The notes: generated by a model not told the origin, from the letters alone. A stretch of DNA of 64,000 nt from Elysia crispata (GCA_033675545.1 JAWDGP010006871.1:46001-110000), one strand, 5' to 3'. Counted from the stretch's first letter, positions 1 to 11,850 are shown. A program made the numbers and translations.

Positions 1-2437
1 TCCAATTTCTGGGGCCTCAAAGTCCGCTATATCAGTGGATACACCTGGTGCATGGGTATCAGCCTCGCCATCTTCATTAGGGGACTCCGTTCCAGATTCA
101 TAGCATATCAATGAAGTAGGCTTGATCTCAGGAGGGCTGTCTATACTCACGGACTCGGATGACGCTTTTGAAGCTACAATGTCACTCAAGAAAAGAAGTT
201 GCTGGTAAAACTGCCACTTGGATTTTGGTGGTTTGCCGGTACGTGTTTTTAGTGTTGCGAGCTGCCTTTTGCCACATTCTACTATGAAGTAATCTCGAAG
301 AGACTTCCATTTGGCTCTCAAAGTTGTCTCTGAATTAGAAGAAGAAGGGAAAAAAAGCAACGTAGCACATTTATGAAGGGAATATGGGTGGGAAATGACT
401 GCGAGTGCCGTAATATTTGAACCAAATGCGAAATGCACGTCAACCTGACGCTGCAGTGCACCTCATAAAGTCCGGGAGGTGCTCATTGGTCTATTTCACT
501 ATGCTTGATGAGGCAAGACTCTAGGTACCTTTTTCAAAAAGATGTATAGGACAGTACATGTATTATAATAAATGTGAAATAAGTTTCTGACAATCGTAAG
601 CTAACCACTGTTTTTAGCATGAGTTACGATGCAATTGCCATATATATATATAAAGTTCCTAGAGTCCAGACTGAAACCAGACATTCAGTTACGAATATCA
701 GAATTGACTTTCATTGGCAAGGTGGAGAGACACAAAGTGATCAGCACCTTGACAGACTCGGAAGGATGGAGAAGAAAAATCCCTCGATTAGTCTCAGAGA
801 GGGCAATTAGTTTTACCAATACTACCAAAAGGTCTGTAATCGACAGTGGGGGTGCGGCGCCAAAGCGGGCAAAACAAATTTGAATTTTGGCCTATTGCAC
901 AAGTAAGCACTTGTGTATGGGTGGGGGTGGTCCGGTTGGTTCAGTTGGTAGAGCATGCGACTCTTAATCTCAGGATCGTAAGTTTGTTCAGAGCCAGTTA
1001 TAAACACCCGCGTAGGGCCGTGGATGGCCCGGCGGCTTACAAATGGTCAACGACAGAGCTTTGGGTTCTTATTAGCGATGTTTCTAAGTCTTTCGATCGT
1101 CTTGATGCAGTGCCTAAAGATTTACATTATTTATCCAATCAAGACAATTGATCATGGCCTACAGTTGAATTTGATATTCAAGAAACTCAGGAAGACTCAG
1201 CAAAGAATCAAGAAGGCTCACTAAACACTAATTAAAGACTCGGGAAGGCCGCCCCAGCGCCGTCTGCCTCTGGACGTTGGTAAGTTGATGGTTGGTCGTC
1301 AGATGGTCGAATGTAAAGTCAGTTTGAGGGATACCTCCATTATGTGATTTACGAAAGACCAACATGATGGACTCTATTCTAAAATTATGATGCTAAACTC
1401 AATTGCGGCATCATTGGTGACTCATACGGGAGATTCGGCACATGGGACCATCTGACTTTGACATCAGTTTGCTCTCCTTTTTTTTCCCATCAAAATCTCT
1501 TTCCTGCAACTAAACCGCCATTCGAACTCTAAGCTTTCAAAACGGGTGCGAGCGCTCAGTTGAATTAAAGCTGTAACTATAAGTGTAGTACACTTTTATT
1601 GGTAGAAAAAACTGCCGGTACATCATACAGCCACATTAGTTTGTGAGGTTCCTTTTTAATTTTTTGCACCTACCCACCACTTACTAACGGTAACTTTTGC
1701 TGTTTCAGAGCGCGGCGCGACAGTTGGGCCAATTAAGGAGCTTTTTAATGGAATCTTTCCCCAGTGGTAATCAAGAAGAAAGTAGAACATTGGAAAAGCG
1801 CATTCGAACTGTTGGGAAGCTCTAATGCTGCGTTTTCTAAACAGATACAATAATAATAATACGGTAAAAGAAATACTGCTTTAACTGAGTGGGTCTCTAT
1901 GAGTTGAATTAGAGAAATACAAATGTATAAATGCGAGAGGCAAGTAATGTGATGTACCAGACTTGGTTGTCTAAGAACCGCCTTAGAAATGAAAAGCCTG
2001 TCTGAGTCGAGGATCTAGTAGGTGCGGGGGAAATTCAGTTTTAGGACTATTTAACGAAAGGGTACAAACCGTGTTTATAAAACGTTTAAAATGAAGATCC
2101 TTTCCTCAAACTTTAGATTACGATCGATAATAAGGAATTAAGTTAATTTTTTTTATGCATTCCAGCCATGTAAAGACCAGAGAAATATACATAAGTAGGA
2201 ATTTTCATATCAATCCATCGAACTTTGAAGCCCTATTAATTTTAACAGGAAAAACTTTTACAATACGAGGATCATAATACTAGCGTCCGAATGTTCTTTT
2301 ACCTTTATTGATCTGGCTTTAATTAGATTTAACAAGCTCGACTCATGTTGTTGTTCACGTTCATGATTTATTTCTTCAAGCTCTTGGACATAAGGAAGAG
2401 ATGAATTACAGAGCGAGAGAGAGAGAGAGAGAGAGAA

Positions 2438-2471
<34 letters not shown>

Positions 2472-2583
2472 TGAGAGATAAATATAGAGAGAGGAATAAG
2501 AAAAGGTGGAAAGGAGGGGGGGGGGAAGGGTCGAGTGAGAGAAAGAGATGAATAGAGAGGAATTAGAAAAGGGGGAATCGAGC

Positions 2584-2631
<48 letters not shown>

Positions 2632-2819
2632 TTAGAAAAAGGGAGGGGAAGGGGATCGATCAAGAGAAACAGATAAATAGAGAGAGAGAGGAATTAGAAA
2701 AAAGTGAGGGGGGGGGGGTCGATCAAGAGAAACAGAGAGAGAGGAATAAGACAAGGGGGAATAGAGCGAGAGAAAGATAAATAGAGAGAGAGGAATTAGA
2801 ATTATATTAGAAAAAAAAA

Positions 2820-2855
<36 letters not shown>

Positions 2856-3568
2856 AACGTGCGAGAGGAAGAGATAAATAGAGAGAGAGAGAGAGGAATT
2901 AGAAAAGGGGGGGGGGATCGATCAAGAGAAATAGATAAATAGAGAGAGAGAGAGGAATTAGAAAAGGGGGGGGGGGGGGGGGGTCGATCAAGAGAAACAG
3001 ATAAATAGAGAAAGAGAGAGAGAGGAATTAGAAAAAAAAAAAGGGGGGGGGGGTCGTGCGAGAGATAGAGATAAATAGAGAGAGAGGAAGTAGAAAAAAA
3101 AGTGGGGGGGAGGGGGGCGATCAAGAGAAATAGATAAAGAGGGAATCGAGCGAGAGAAAGATAAACAGAGAGAGAGAGAGAGAGATGAATTAGAAAATGG
3201 GGGGGGGGGGGGGGATAACGAGCGAGAGAAAGAGAGAGAAAGGAGAGAGCAATTAAAAAGAGAGTGGGAAAGAGAGATAGATAGAGACAGAATGAGAGAG
3301 AGAGATAGAGACAATGAGAGAGAGAGCGAGAGAGAGAGAGAGAGATTAGATTAGACATGTGACGGAGATAGAACAGAATTATTGTTTGTTTGTTTTTTCC
3401 TGCTAGTACATGTAATCAAATGACAGGCACTTTACCATCATGTTTCAGCTCGTCACTTATGTCCTTCCATGCATCATTCACTAAAACCCGATTTGAGTGA
3501 TCTTTGATCCTCTTGTTCCATATAGCGGGTCTTTTGTAGACAGCGCTGATGAGTGCATTCACGTCCAT
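1..3568 (-). CDS. MADF-domain protein, 5' two exons (3' part beyond window)
   Basis: Two coding exons are visible: 3436-3568 (ATG at 3566-3568, 44 codons plus one base) and 1-329 (continues past the left edge). The donor (GATG/gtaaag) and acceptor (attcag/AGACA) join in phase to give a Glu codon, so the reading MDVNALISAVYKRPAIWNKR... runs on through ...ETTLRAKWKSLRDYF. Exon 1 is the first half of a MADF (Myb/SANT-like in Adf-1) domain, with the pattern RPAIWNK-x3-DH-x9-AW. Exon 2 is the second half, with LRAKWKSLRDYF and KSKWQFYQQLLFL. Residues 1 to about 95 form the domain; a Ser/Glu/Asp-rich, low-complexity segment follows. MADF proteins bind DNA as transcription factors (Adf-1, with a C-terminal BESS domain); others are accessory proteins of Harbinger transposons. 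No transposase is seen here, and the intron argues for a host or domesticated gene. The C-terminus is outside the window, so BESS cannot be checked. The family call is firm; the role is not known. Confidence 0.85.
925..1450 (+). mobile_element. tRNA-Lys-like SINE with a long body (copy 1)
   Basis: Bases 931-1005 resemble tRNA-Lys(CUU). There is an A box (TTGGTTCAGTTGGTAGAGC), the anticodon-arm sequence GACTCTTAATCTCAGG, and a decayed B box. The last arm no longer pairs, so this is not a working tRNA. The following ~400 bases (AACGACAGAGCTT near 1048, CAGCGCCGTCTGCCTCTG near 1255, TCAGATGGTCGAATG near 1300) recur at 4684-5105 without the tRNA head. I read it as a composite SINE with a family-specific body; the 3' end is approximate. 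Confidence 0.65.
2413..3350 (+). repeat. GA-rich and poly-G minisatellite
   Basis: This is an irregular repeat of about 50-60 bases. Each unit has (GA)n, then GGAATTAGAAAA, a run of G, then TCGATCAAGAGAAA and GATAAATA. It includes uninterrupted G runs, the longest 35 G at 2820-2854. All purines are on the plus strand over nearly 1 kb. The long reverse frames rich in Ser, Leu and Pro are by-products of this composition. Confidence 0.9.
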
Positions 3569-3896
3569 AACGATAAGAAAAAAAAAACAAGCTAAGAGAG
3601 AGACGATTATGAAAGTCCTTACTCCGGGCAAGCACAAGAATAAAAATTATTCCCCTACACAGACAGGGACATTGCGGCAACACACCTTCCCGCTGCAAGC
3701 GCGAACATCAGGCGATCCTTCCTAGACAAGAAAGCAAGCGTGCTTTACACAGCTAGCTAGATCTAGATCTACTAGACTCTAGCTGCTTGACCCAGCGCAC
3801 TAGATCTAGCTTTTAAGTTTTATCGCAAGCAAGGCAGCGTTTCTTTTGTAAGGATCATTTCTAAGGAAACCCACTGCATTCTCATTCATCGCAACT

Positions 3897-3898
<2 letters not shown>

Positions 3899-3979
<81 letters not shown>

Positions 3980-3980
3980 T
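3899..3980 (+). repeat. (CT)n microsatellite
   Basis: Nearly pure CT dinucleotide repeat about 330 bases upstream of the MADF start codon (on its promoter side). Confidence 0.95.
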
Positions 3981-4087
3981 CCTCCCCCAGTCTCCCGCTT
4001 GCTCGCTTGTCTTGTTTATGTCTGTCATGGTGTGTCTTTTTCAGTTCTGTCTCTTATTTTCGTTGAATGTGTCGCTCTACCCCCTTT

Positions 4088-4090
<3 letters not shown>

Positions 4091-4184
<94 letters not shown>
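4091..4184 (+). repeat. (CT)n microsatellite
   Basis: A second, pure CT tract about 110 bases from the first, with unrelated sequence between. Confidence 0.95.
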
Positions 4185-4186
<2 letters not shown>

Positions 4187-4429
4187 GTTAATTTATAAAC
4201 TGATTTTATAGAAACTTTTTTTTTTAAATCTTAGATTCACGCATCGTAGTTCTCATTCACAATCTCAAACAAATTGTTACAGTGCGGCTGTCATTTTGAT
4301 CTCGCGTAATATAAATGTAATAACTTTTGTAATCACCCAATATCTATTGCTAAAAGGCTCAGATCTCACAAGTCTTTAAACCAATCAATAAATTTCAAAT
4401 ATTAAAAAAAAAAAAAACATACGCACACA

Positions 4430-4500
4430 CAACAACAACAACAACAACAACAACAACGACAATAACAACAACAACAAAAACAACAACAACAACAATAGCG

Positions 4501-4548
<48 letters not shown>

Positions 4549-4556
4549 ACACAAAC
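4430..4556 (+). repeat. (AAC)n microsatellite
   Basis: AAC triplets with a few single-base interruptions, just 5' of the second SINE-body copy. Confidence 0.95.
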
Positions 4557-4681
4557 AAATCAAAATCAGATAGAATAAATGTTTTTATGACTGTGCAACC
4601 AATACAGCTAAATCATAACATTTCCTCACAATTAAAAAAAATGTCAAGTATTTCTGAACGCCGGTGTTGTGTAGGGACTCG

Positions 4682-5105
4682 CAATGCTCAACGACAGAGC
4701 TTAGGGTTATTATTGCGGATGGTTCAGTCTTCTCTCACTCTTTCGATCGCGTCATGGAATGAAGCAAGGATGCAGTGTCTACAGATTTGTTTGTTCATCA
4801 AAGTCAAATGCTCCACATATGCAGTCCAATGTGATAATACAGCTTAGAATATAGTTAACGAACTCAGGAAGAATCAGTAAGGATCAGAAAGACTCAGTAA
4901 AGCTCTGCCAGCGCCGTCTGCCTCTGAACGTCAGTCAACCTGGCGGGGGGCCGTCAGATGGTCGAATGGAAAGTTAGTTTGAGAGATACCCCCGTTTATG
5001 TAATTTCCGAAGCACCTACTTCGTGTTGGATTCTACTCTAAAGTCTAAAGTGAGTCTAATGATGCTTAACTTGATTGTGGGCGTAACTGGTCACTCATAT
5101 GGGAC
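4682..5105 (+). mobile_element. SINE body without tRNA head (copy 2)
   Basis: Aligns in order with 1043-1445. Shared blocks are CAACGACAGAGCTT, the Asp/Cys-like motif TTTCGATCG, GAACTCAGGAAGA, CAGCGCCGTCTGCCTCTG, TCAGATGGTCGAATG and a shared tail ending near ACTCATATGGGA. The two copies differ by many substitutions and short gaps, so they are old. Here the upstream sequence (GCCGGTGTTGTGTAGGGACTC) does not fold as a tRNA. Confidence 0.6.
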
Positions 5106-6100
5106 AGGGATTTTCCAAGCGTTTCCGCACCATCTCTTGCACACGCTGACTTATGACTGCTGGGGACAATTGGGTACAACTTTATACCTTTACCTCTAGA
5201 CTTAATTTCGAGAATGGATGAGGAGTAATGAGGGAAATTAAAGAAGGAATAGAGCGATTGCTAAACCTGATAAGTACTTTGTAATATTATTATCATTGTT
5301 TTATCAATAAACCAAGGCTAACCTATTCCACATATCATCGTGATGGATTTATGGTTTTATCAAACAAGGTGGAAAAACGAATGTTCATACCTCTTTTGTT
5401 TTCACCAATTTTTCAAGCGAATAATTATAAACGCAAGTTATTTTAAAATTTATACACCCCAATCAAAGGATAATATCTTGGCGAAAGAGTACAACTTTAA
5501 TAAAAATTATAAAGCTTTTTTAAGGAAGGCTTAGTTTTCAAAAGTTTCAGTTGGACTTAAGTGATGCTATCTGCAAAATGGGTTTGGGAGGTTGATTATT
5601 GCCAGGTCAAAACGATTGCTTTCCAAACAGTTACACAGTTATAGTTATACTTTACAACATTTAGAACAAATGTCCTTTTTACGCTTTTTTTCCGACGTCC
5701 GCTCCTGCCTCTGTATCTTCCTCGCTCCTTTCTGTCACCTTCTGTCTCTTCCGATAACGAACTTCGAGAGTTTAATTTTTCTATAGATTTTGACAGGTGG
5801 TCAATTGAATACCGATCTCTCCTAATGTGAGCTTTATCTGCCTAATTTATTTTTCCGTTTATGACCAGTTTGTTTTTTTAAATTATCGTGATTTCAAGTT
5901 AATCCTTATGGTTCTACCTGAGTGACTTCTACCTAATATTGTGTTATTGACCAGCGTCACCAAACCAGTCTCACTACCGCCTGATCTGCTGTCTGTAACC
6001 ATGACTTTTTAGACAGCAGGGCCATACTATGACATAGACCGGATAAAGTTGTCCATGGGTAACACCAAGTATCATCTATCTAGATAGCAATGTCTCTTCT
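5106..6100. other. Spacer with no recognisable gene
   Basis: AT-rich sequence. The short open frames at 5340-5534 and 5592-5786 have no domain, no plausible splice context and no family resemblance. Confidence 0.6.
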
Positions 6101-6104
6101 TAAA

Positions 6105-6360
6105 TGGGCTTCGGATGGCTCAGTAAATTGAGAGTTTGGGGCTAATGTTAGGTGTTCCGGTTCGATCCTTGTCCACACCATCTGCAGCAAAACAGAGAAG
6201 CCGACGATTTTTTCATAAACTTCAGGACGTACGGGAGACCAAACAGAGCAGGTTAAGGTATGGGTGACGAAAAATACAAAATGGAAGAATACTCGTATGG
6301 AAAGACGAAGCGAGCACCGTATCAGATCACGTTTTTTTTTTTCTTTTTTTTTTTTTTTCG
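6105..6360 (+). mobile_element. tRNA-derived SINE
   Basis: A pol III promoter pair is recognisable: A box GGATGGCTCAGTAAATTGAG near 6113 and B box GGTTCGATCC near 6160. It is followed by about 170 bases of unrelated body and a T-rich tail (6331-6358). The anticodon arm does not form, so it is a SINE head and not a tRNA gene. Confidence 0.6.
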
Positions 6361-6834
6361 GTTCATTTTTTTAATCCTAACAAATATAAAATAGCAATTC
6401 TTAGGTTTGAGTTATAATGTCCATAAAACCATCAATTTTGTAAAAAGTCCTTGTTAGTGAGGAAATCTAATTTAACGCAAGGGTTAGTAATAACTTTAAC
6501 TATTAAACTAAAAATAGGGAACACACGACTTCGAGAGGTGGCAGCTCCAAGGATATAATTAATGATCAAAAGGTAATAAACAATCAACGTATACATCAAT
6601 TAAATAAAGGTATAAAAGTGGAGGACAGGATAAGACAGTCGAGAAAAGACGGGGAAGTTTTAGTACAGAGGGTATGTATATAATTAGGTATACATAGCAA
6701 AACACCCAACACACAACCACAAAAGAATATCACTTAGGGGCCAGTAAGTACAGTAACTCTGTGGACACAACAGTTCAGGAACTTATACTTATATTCTTAG
6801 TCCACGATGACGATCCAACGACAAAGATCCAACC
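6361..6834. other. Spacer with no recognisable gene
   Basis: AT-rich single-copy sequence leading into the 28-bp minisatellite. Nothing is recognised in it. Confidence 0.5.
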
Positions 6835-7480
6835 GTGTTAATCCGGAGACGACGATCCGACGGTGACAATCCGGAGACGACGATCCGACGGTGATAATCC
6901 GGAGACGACGATCCGACGGTGATAATCCAGAGACGACGATCCAACGGTGATAATCCGGAGACGACGATCCGACGGTGATAATCCAGAGACGACGATCCGA
7001 CGGTGACAATCCGGAGACGACGATCCGACTGTGATAATCCGGAGACGACGATCCGACGGTGACAATCCGGAGACCACGATCCGACGGTGATAATCCGGAG
7101 ACGACGATCCGACGGTGATAATCCGGAGACGACGATCCGACGGTGACAATCCGGAGACCACGATCCGACGGTGATAATCCGGAGACGACGATCCGACGGT
7201 GATAATCCGGAGACGACGATCCGACGGTGACAATCCGGAGACGACGATCCGACGGTGATAATCCAGAGACGACGATCCAACGGTGATAATCCGGAGACGA
7301 CGATCCGACTGTGATAATCCAGAGACGACGATCCGAAGGTGATAATCCGGAGACGACGATCCGACGGTGATAATCCGGAGACGACGATCCGACGGTGACA
7401 ATCCGGAGACCACGATCCGACGGTGATAATCCGGAGACGACGATCCGACGGTGATAATCCGGAGACGACGATCCAGCGAC
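6835..7480 (+). repeat. 28-bp minisatellite (about 23 copies)
   Basis: The unit is GATAATCCGGAGACGACGAT followed by CCGACGGT. It is repeated head to tail with scattered single-base variants (gataat/gacaat, ccgacgg/ccaacgg, gacgac/gaccac). Because 28 is not a multiple of 3, every reading frame has a 28-residue period, and all three reverse frames stay open across the array (up to 242 codons). The protein-like appearance comes from the repeat unit lacking stops; there is no sign of a real gene. Confidence 0.95.
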
Positions 7481-7639
7481 GACGATATTAAAAGATGGAC
7501 TCTGTAGAATTAAATTGAACGCCACTCAGCACTGACCAGAGGAGACGGCAGTCAGAACGGTCTGGAAATGCCCACTGGAAGGAGGTAGGCACGATAGGCG
7601 GGCTGACCACTTCAGGGTCGACCGGAGACAGGCCCACAC

Positions 7640-10365
7640 AGGTTCACCGGACTGGTTGATGAGGACAGACAACAGCTCACACAGGCTCACCGGACTGGTT
7701 GATGAGGACAGACAACAGCTCACACAGGCTCACCGGACTGGCTGATGAGGACAGACAGCATCTCATACAGGCTGGTTGATGAGGACAGACAGCATCTCAT
7801 ACAGGCTGGTTGATGGGGACAGACAGCAGCTCAAACAGGCTCACCAGGCTGGTTGAAGAGGACAGGCAGCAGCTCACACAGGCTGGTTGATGAGGACAGA
7901 CAGCATCTCATACAGGCTGGTTGATGGGGACAGACAGCAGCTCAAACAGGCTCACCAGGCTGGTTGAAGAGGACAGTCAGCAGCTAACACAGGCTGGTCG
8001 ATGGGGACAGACAGCAGCTCACACAGGCGCACCAGGCTGGTTGATGGGGACAGGCAGCAGCTCACACAGGCTGGTTGATGGGGACAGACAGCAGCTCAAA
8101 CAGGCTCACCAGGCTGGTTGATGGGGACAGACAGCAGCTCACACAGGCTCACCGGACTGGTTGATGAGGACAGACAGCAGCTCACACAGGCTGATTGATG
8201 GGGACAGACAGCAGCTCACACAGGCTCACCGGACTGGTTGATGAGGACAGACAGCAGCTCACACAGGCTGATTGATGGGGACAGACAGCATCTCACACAG
8301 GCTGATTGATGGGGACAGACAGCAGCTCACACAGGCTCACCAGACTGGTTGATGAGGACAGACAGCAGCTCACATAGGCTGATTGATGGGCACAGACAGC
8401 AGCTCACACAGGCTGGTTGATGAGGACAGACAGCAGCTCACACAGGCTGATTGATGAGGACAGACAGCAGCTCACACAGGCTGATTGATGAGGACAGACA
8501 GCAGCTCACACAGGCTGGTTGATGAGGACAGACAGCAGCTCACACAGGCTGATTGATGGGGACATACAGCAGCTCACACAGGCTGGTTAAAGAGGACAGG
8601 CACCAGCTCACACAGGCTGGTTGATGGGGACAGACAACAGGTCACACAGGCTGATTGATGGGGACAGACAGCAGCTCACACAGGCTGGTTGAAGAGGACA
8701 GGCAGCAGCTCACACAGGCTGATTGATGGGGACATACAGCAGCTCACACAGGCTGGTTAAAGAGGACAGGCACCAGCTCACACAGGCTGGTTGATGGGGA
8801 CAGACAACAGCTCACACAGGCTGGTTGAAGAGGACAGGCAGCAGCTCACACAGGCTGATTAATGGGGACAGACAGCAGCTCACACAGGCTGATTGATGAG
8901 GACAGACAGCAGCTCACACAGGCTGATTGATGGGGACAGACAGCAGCTCACACAGGCTTACACAGGCTGGTTGATGGGGACAGACAGCAGCTCACACAGG
9001 CTCACCAGGCTGGTTCATGGGGACAGACAGGAGCTCACACAGGCTGTTTGATGGGGACAGACAGCAGCTTACACAGGCTGATTGATGGGGACAGGCAGCA
9101 GCTCAAACAGGCTGATTGATGGGGACAGGCAGAAGCTCACACAGGCTGATTGATGGGGACAGACAGCAGCTCACACAGGCTGGTTGATGGGGACAGACAG
9201 CAGCTCACACAGGCTGATTGATGGGGACAGACAGCAGCTCACACAGGCTTACACAGGCTGGTTGATGGGGACAGACAGCAGCTCACACAGGCTCACCAGG
9301 CTGGTTCATGGGGACAGACAGGAGCTCACACAGGCTGTTTGATGGGGACAGACAGCAGCTTACACAGGCTGATTGATGGGGACAGGCAGCAGCTCAAACA
9401 GGCTGATTGATGGGGACAGGCAGAAGCTCACACAGGCTGATTGATGGGGACAGACAGCAGCTCACACAGGCTGGTTGATGGGGACAGACAGCAGCTCACA
9501 CAGGCTGATTGATGGGGACAGACAGCAGCTCACCAGGCTGATTGATGGAGACAGACAGCAGCTCACCAGGCTGATTGATGGGAACAGACAGAAGCTCACC
9601 AGGCTGATTGATGGGGACAGACAGCAGCTCACCAGGCTGATTGATGGGAACAGACAGAAGCTCACCAGGCTGATTGATGGGGACAGACAGCAGCTCACAC
9701 AGGCTGATTGATGGGGACAGACAGCAGCTCACACAGGCTGGTTGAAGAGGACAGGCAGCAGCTCACCAGGCTGATTGATGGGGACAGACAGCAGCTCACA
9801 CAGGCTGATTGATGGGGACAGACAGCAGCTCACCAGGCTGATTGATGGGGACAGACAACAGCTCACACAGGCTGATTGATGGGGACAGACAGCAGCTCAC
9901 CAAGCTGGTTGATGGGGACAGACAGCAGCTCACACAGGCTGGTTGATGGGGACAGACAACAGCTCACACAGGCTGGTTGATGGGGACAGACAGCAGCTCA
10001 CACAGGCTGGTTGATGGGGACAGACAGCAGCTCACACAGGCTGATTGATGGGGACAGACAGCAGCTCACACAGGCTGGTTGATGGGGACAGACAGCAGCT
10101 CACACAGGCTGGTTGATGGGGACAGACAGCAGCTCACACAGGGTGGTTGATGGGGACAGACAGCAGCTCACACAGGGTGGTTGATGGGGACAGACAGCAG
10201 CTCACACAGGGTGGTTGATGAGGACAGACAGCAGCTCACACCGGCTGGTTGATTGGGACAGACAACAGCTCACACAGGCTGGTTGATGGGGACATACAGG
10301 AGCTCACCAGGCTGGTTGACGGGGACAGACAACAGCTCACACAGGGTGGTTGATTGGGACAGGCA
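7640..10365 (+). repeat. 34-bp minisatellite, about 2.7 kb, with higher-order structure
   Basis: The core unit is GGCTGATTGATGGGGACAGA followed by CAGCAGCTCACACA, about 80 copies. Shorter (27 bp, ending ...CTCACCA) and longer (about 45 bp, with an added GGCTCACC) variants are mixed in. A block marked by GGCTTACACAGG, GGTTCATGG and CTGTTTGATGG occurs twice at an offset of 291 bp (for example 9012 and 9303), so whole multi-unit segments have been duplicated. It begins within 160 bases of the end of the 28-bp array. There are no unique spacers, which rules out a CRISPR-like layout. Confidence 0.95.
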
Positions 10366-10369
10366 GCAG

Positions 10370-11396
10370 TATATATAGGGGTCTTGGAAGAAACACCTAA
10401 TACAACTGACTTGAAGGCAAATCCTCTGGAATACTACATTTGACTCCGAACATATATCTTCACACCTAGCAGATGAAGTATAACAGACTAAAGAAAACAC
10501 AAGTCCCTCTCTGTAAAACTAGCCTTGCTCGACGAGTACTATAAAAGCAACTGATGTTAGGAATTCTATGCCTTAACTAAGAAAACGAAAGAACTACGCT
10601 TATCCTAGGGTTGCTAGCTCACCCAAGCTCATGCACTGGATATCACCACACACACACCCAAAGCTTCACTAGAGCGTGTAAATCTTTTGCACTGTCATGA
10701 TTACTGTACAACACCCAACAATTACTCTGACATGCAAATTTGGCGCAATCATCACTAATGTGTAAAAATGTAATAATTTCTCTTAACAGTCCTACAACCA
10801 CCAGCCAGATGTAGGTCCTTAATTAAAATTTGGAATAAGAAAAGAATCGCAAACAATGGGATAACAGGGCACACCGTAAAATGTCACTAAAAGAATGTCA
10901 CTCACGTTAATCTTATAGCATTTTATGAGATTTTTTAAATTTCGGAGGATTTAAAAATAAAGCAAATTTATTTTAAAAAAAAGTCAGATGCATAGTACAT
11001 GATCAAAACAATTTTGAATTTAAATCTAAAAAAGGGAAAAGATCTACATAAAAACCTTACAAATTTATTCGTATGTTCATATTTTAATGAAGAATATACT
11101 TTGACTTAAACATTCTCAAATTCATTTATAATGTCAACAACCCGTTTTTATTTTTTTAATCAAAACTTCCGGAAAGTCTTAACCTGGTTGGGCGGCGCTT
11201 CTGACAAAACTCATTCTGCCATCCACACAACATAATAATTATAAACCATACATCGGAAAGACTTAACACTTAAATAGAAAACTTACCAGCCACAGATTCG
11301 ATTAGGTAAATGATAGAGGCTCCTCAGCACCGGTAACTAAACACTTTGACTTTCCAGACCACATTAATAAATGAAAGTTAACATTTCAGCAATAGA
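10370..11396. other. Spacer with no recognisable gene
   Basis: Single-copy, AT-rich sequence between two tandem arrays. I see no exon-like segment. Confidence 0.5.
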
Positions 11397-11850
11397 CCAT
11401 CCTCCAAGATCATATAACACTAATCCACTCAATGAAGAAATCCTATGGATCCATACCCTGAGACAACCGTTCCACAAGACACCAATACTATTATTGGCGA
11501 CCAGATATATTTTCCAGTATCCTACACACATAGAGTACACTCTTAGAGCCTTTGCAGAGAGTAAAACCGACCATCCTTCAGGATCAGATCACACTAAACC
11601 ACTCAATAAAGAAACCCAATGGATCCATACCCTGAGACAACCGTTCCACAAGACACCAATACTATTATTAGCGACCAGATATATTTTCCAGTATCCTACA
11701 CACATAGAGTCCACTCTTAGAGCCTTTGCAGACAGTAAAACCGACCATCCTCCAGGATAAGATAACACCAACCTCCTCAAGAAAGAAACGCAATGGGTCC
11801 ACACCCTTAGACAACCAATCCACAAGACATCAATGCTGGCGGAAACATAA
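11397..11850 (+). repeat. 174-bp tandem repeat (two full copies and a decayed third)
   Basis: CCATCCT marks the start of each unit at 11397, 11571 and 11745, a spacing of exactly 174 bases (58 codons). The third copy diverges after about 90 bases. A frame from 11371 to 11760 stays open across the first two copies, giving two near-identical 58-residue blocks with IHTLRQPFHKTP and LRAFA. No signal peptide, known domain or splice site supports coding. Confidence 0.85.

Larger units (their letters stand above)
330..3435 (-). other. Intron of the MADF gene
   Basis: This 3.1-kb intron contains a plus-strand tRNA-derived repeat (about 925-1450) and a GA/poly-G minisatellite (2413-3350). Between 1450 and 2400 I see AT-rich DNA without a recognisable gene. 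Short open frames here are not supported by any domain. Confidence 0.75.

Noticed and set aside
925-1005. Functional tRNA-Lys gene
   Set aside because: The T arm and acceptor stem do not pair, and a SINE body follows directly.
2406-3358. Reverse frames rich in Ser, Leu and Pro up to 183 codons
   Set aside because: Caused by the GA/poly-G minisatellite; no domain, and they lie in the MADF-gene intron.
7640-10365. CRISPR-like array (34-bp repeats)
   Set aside because: Repeats are head to tail with no unique spacers, and the context is an animal genome with introns.
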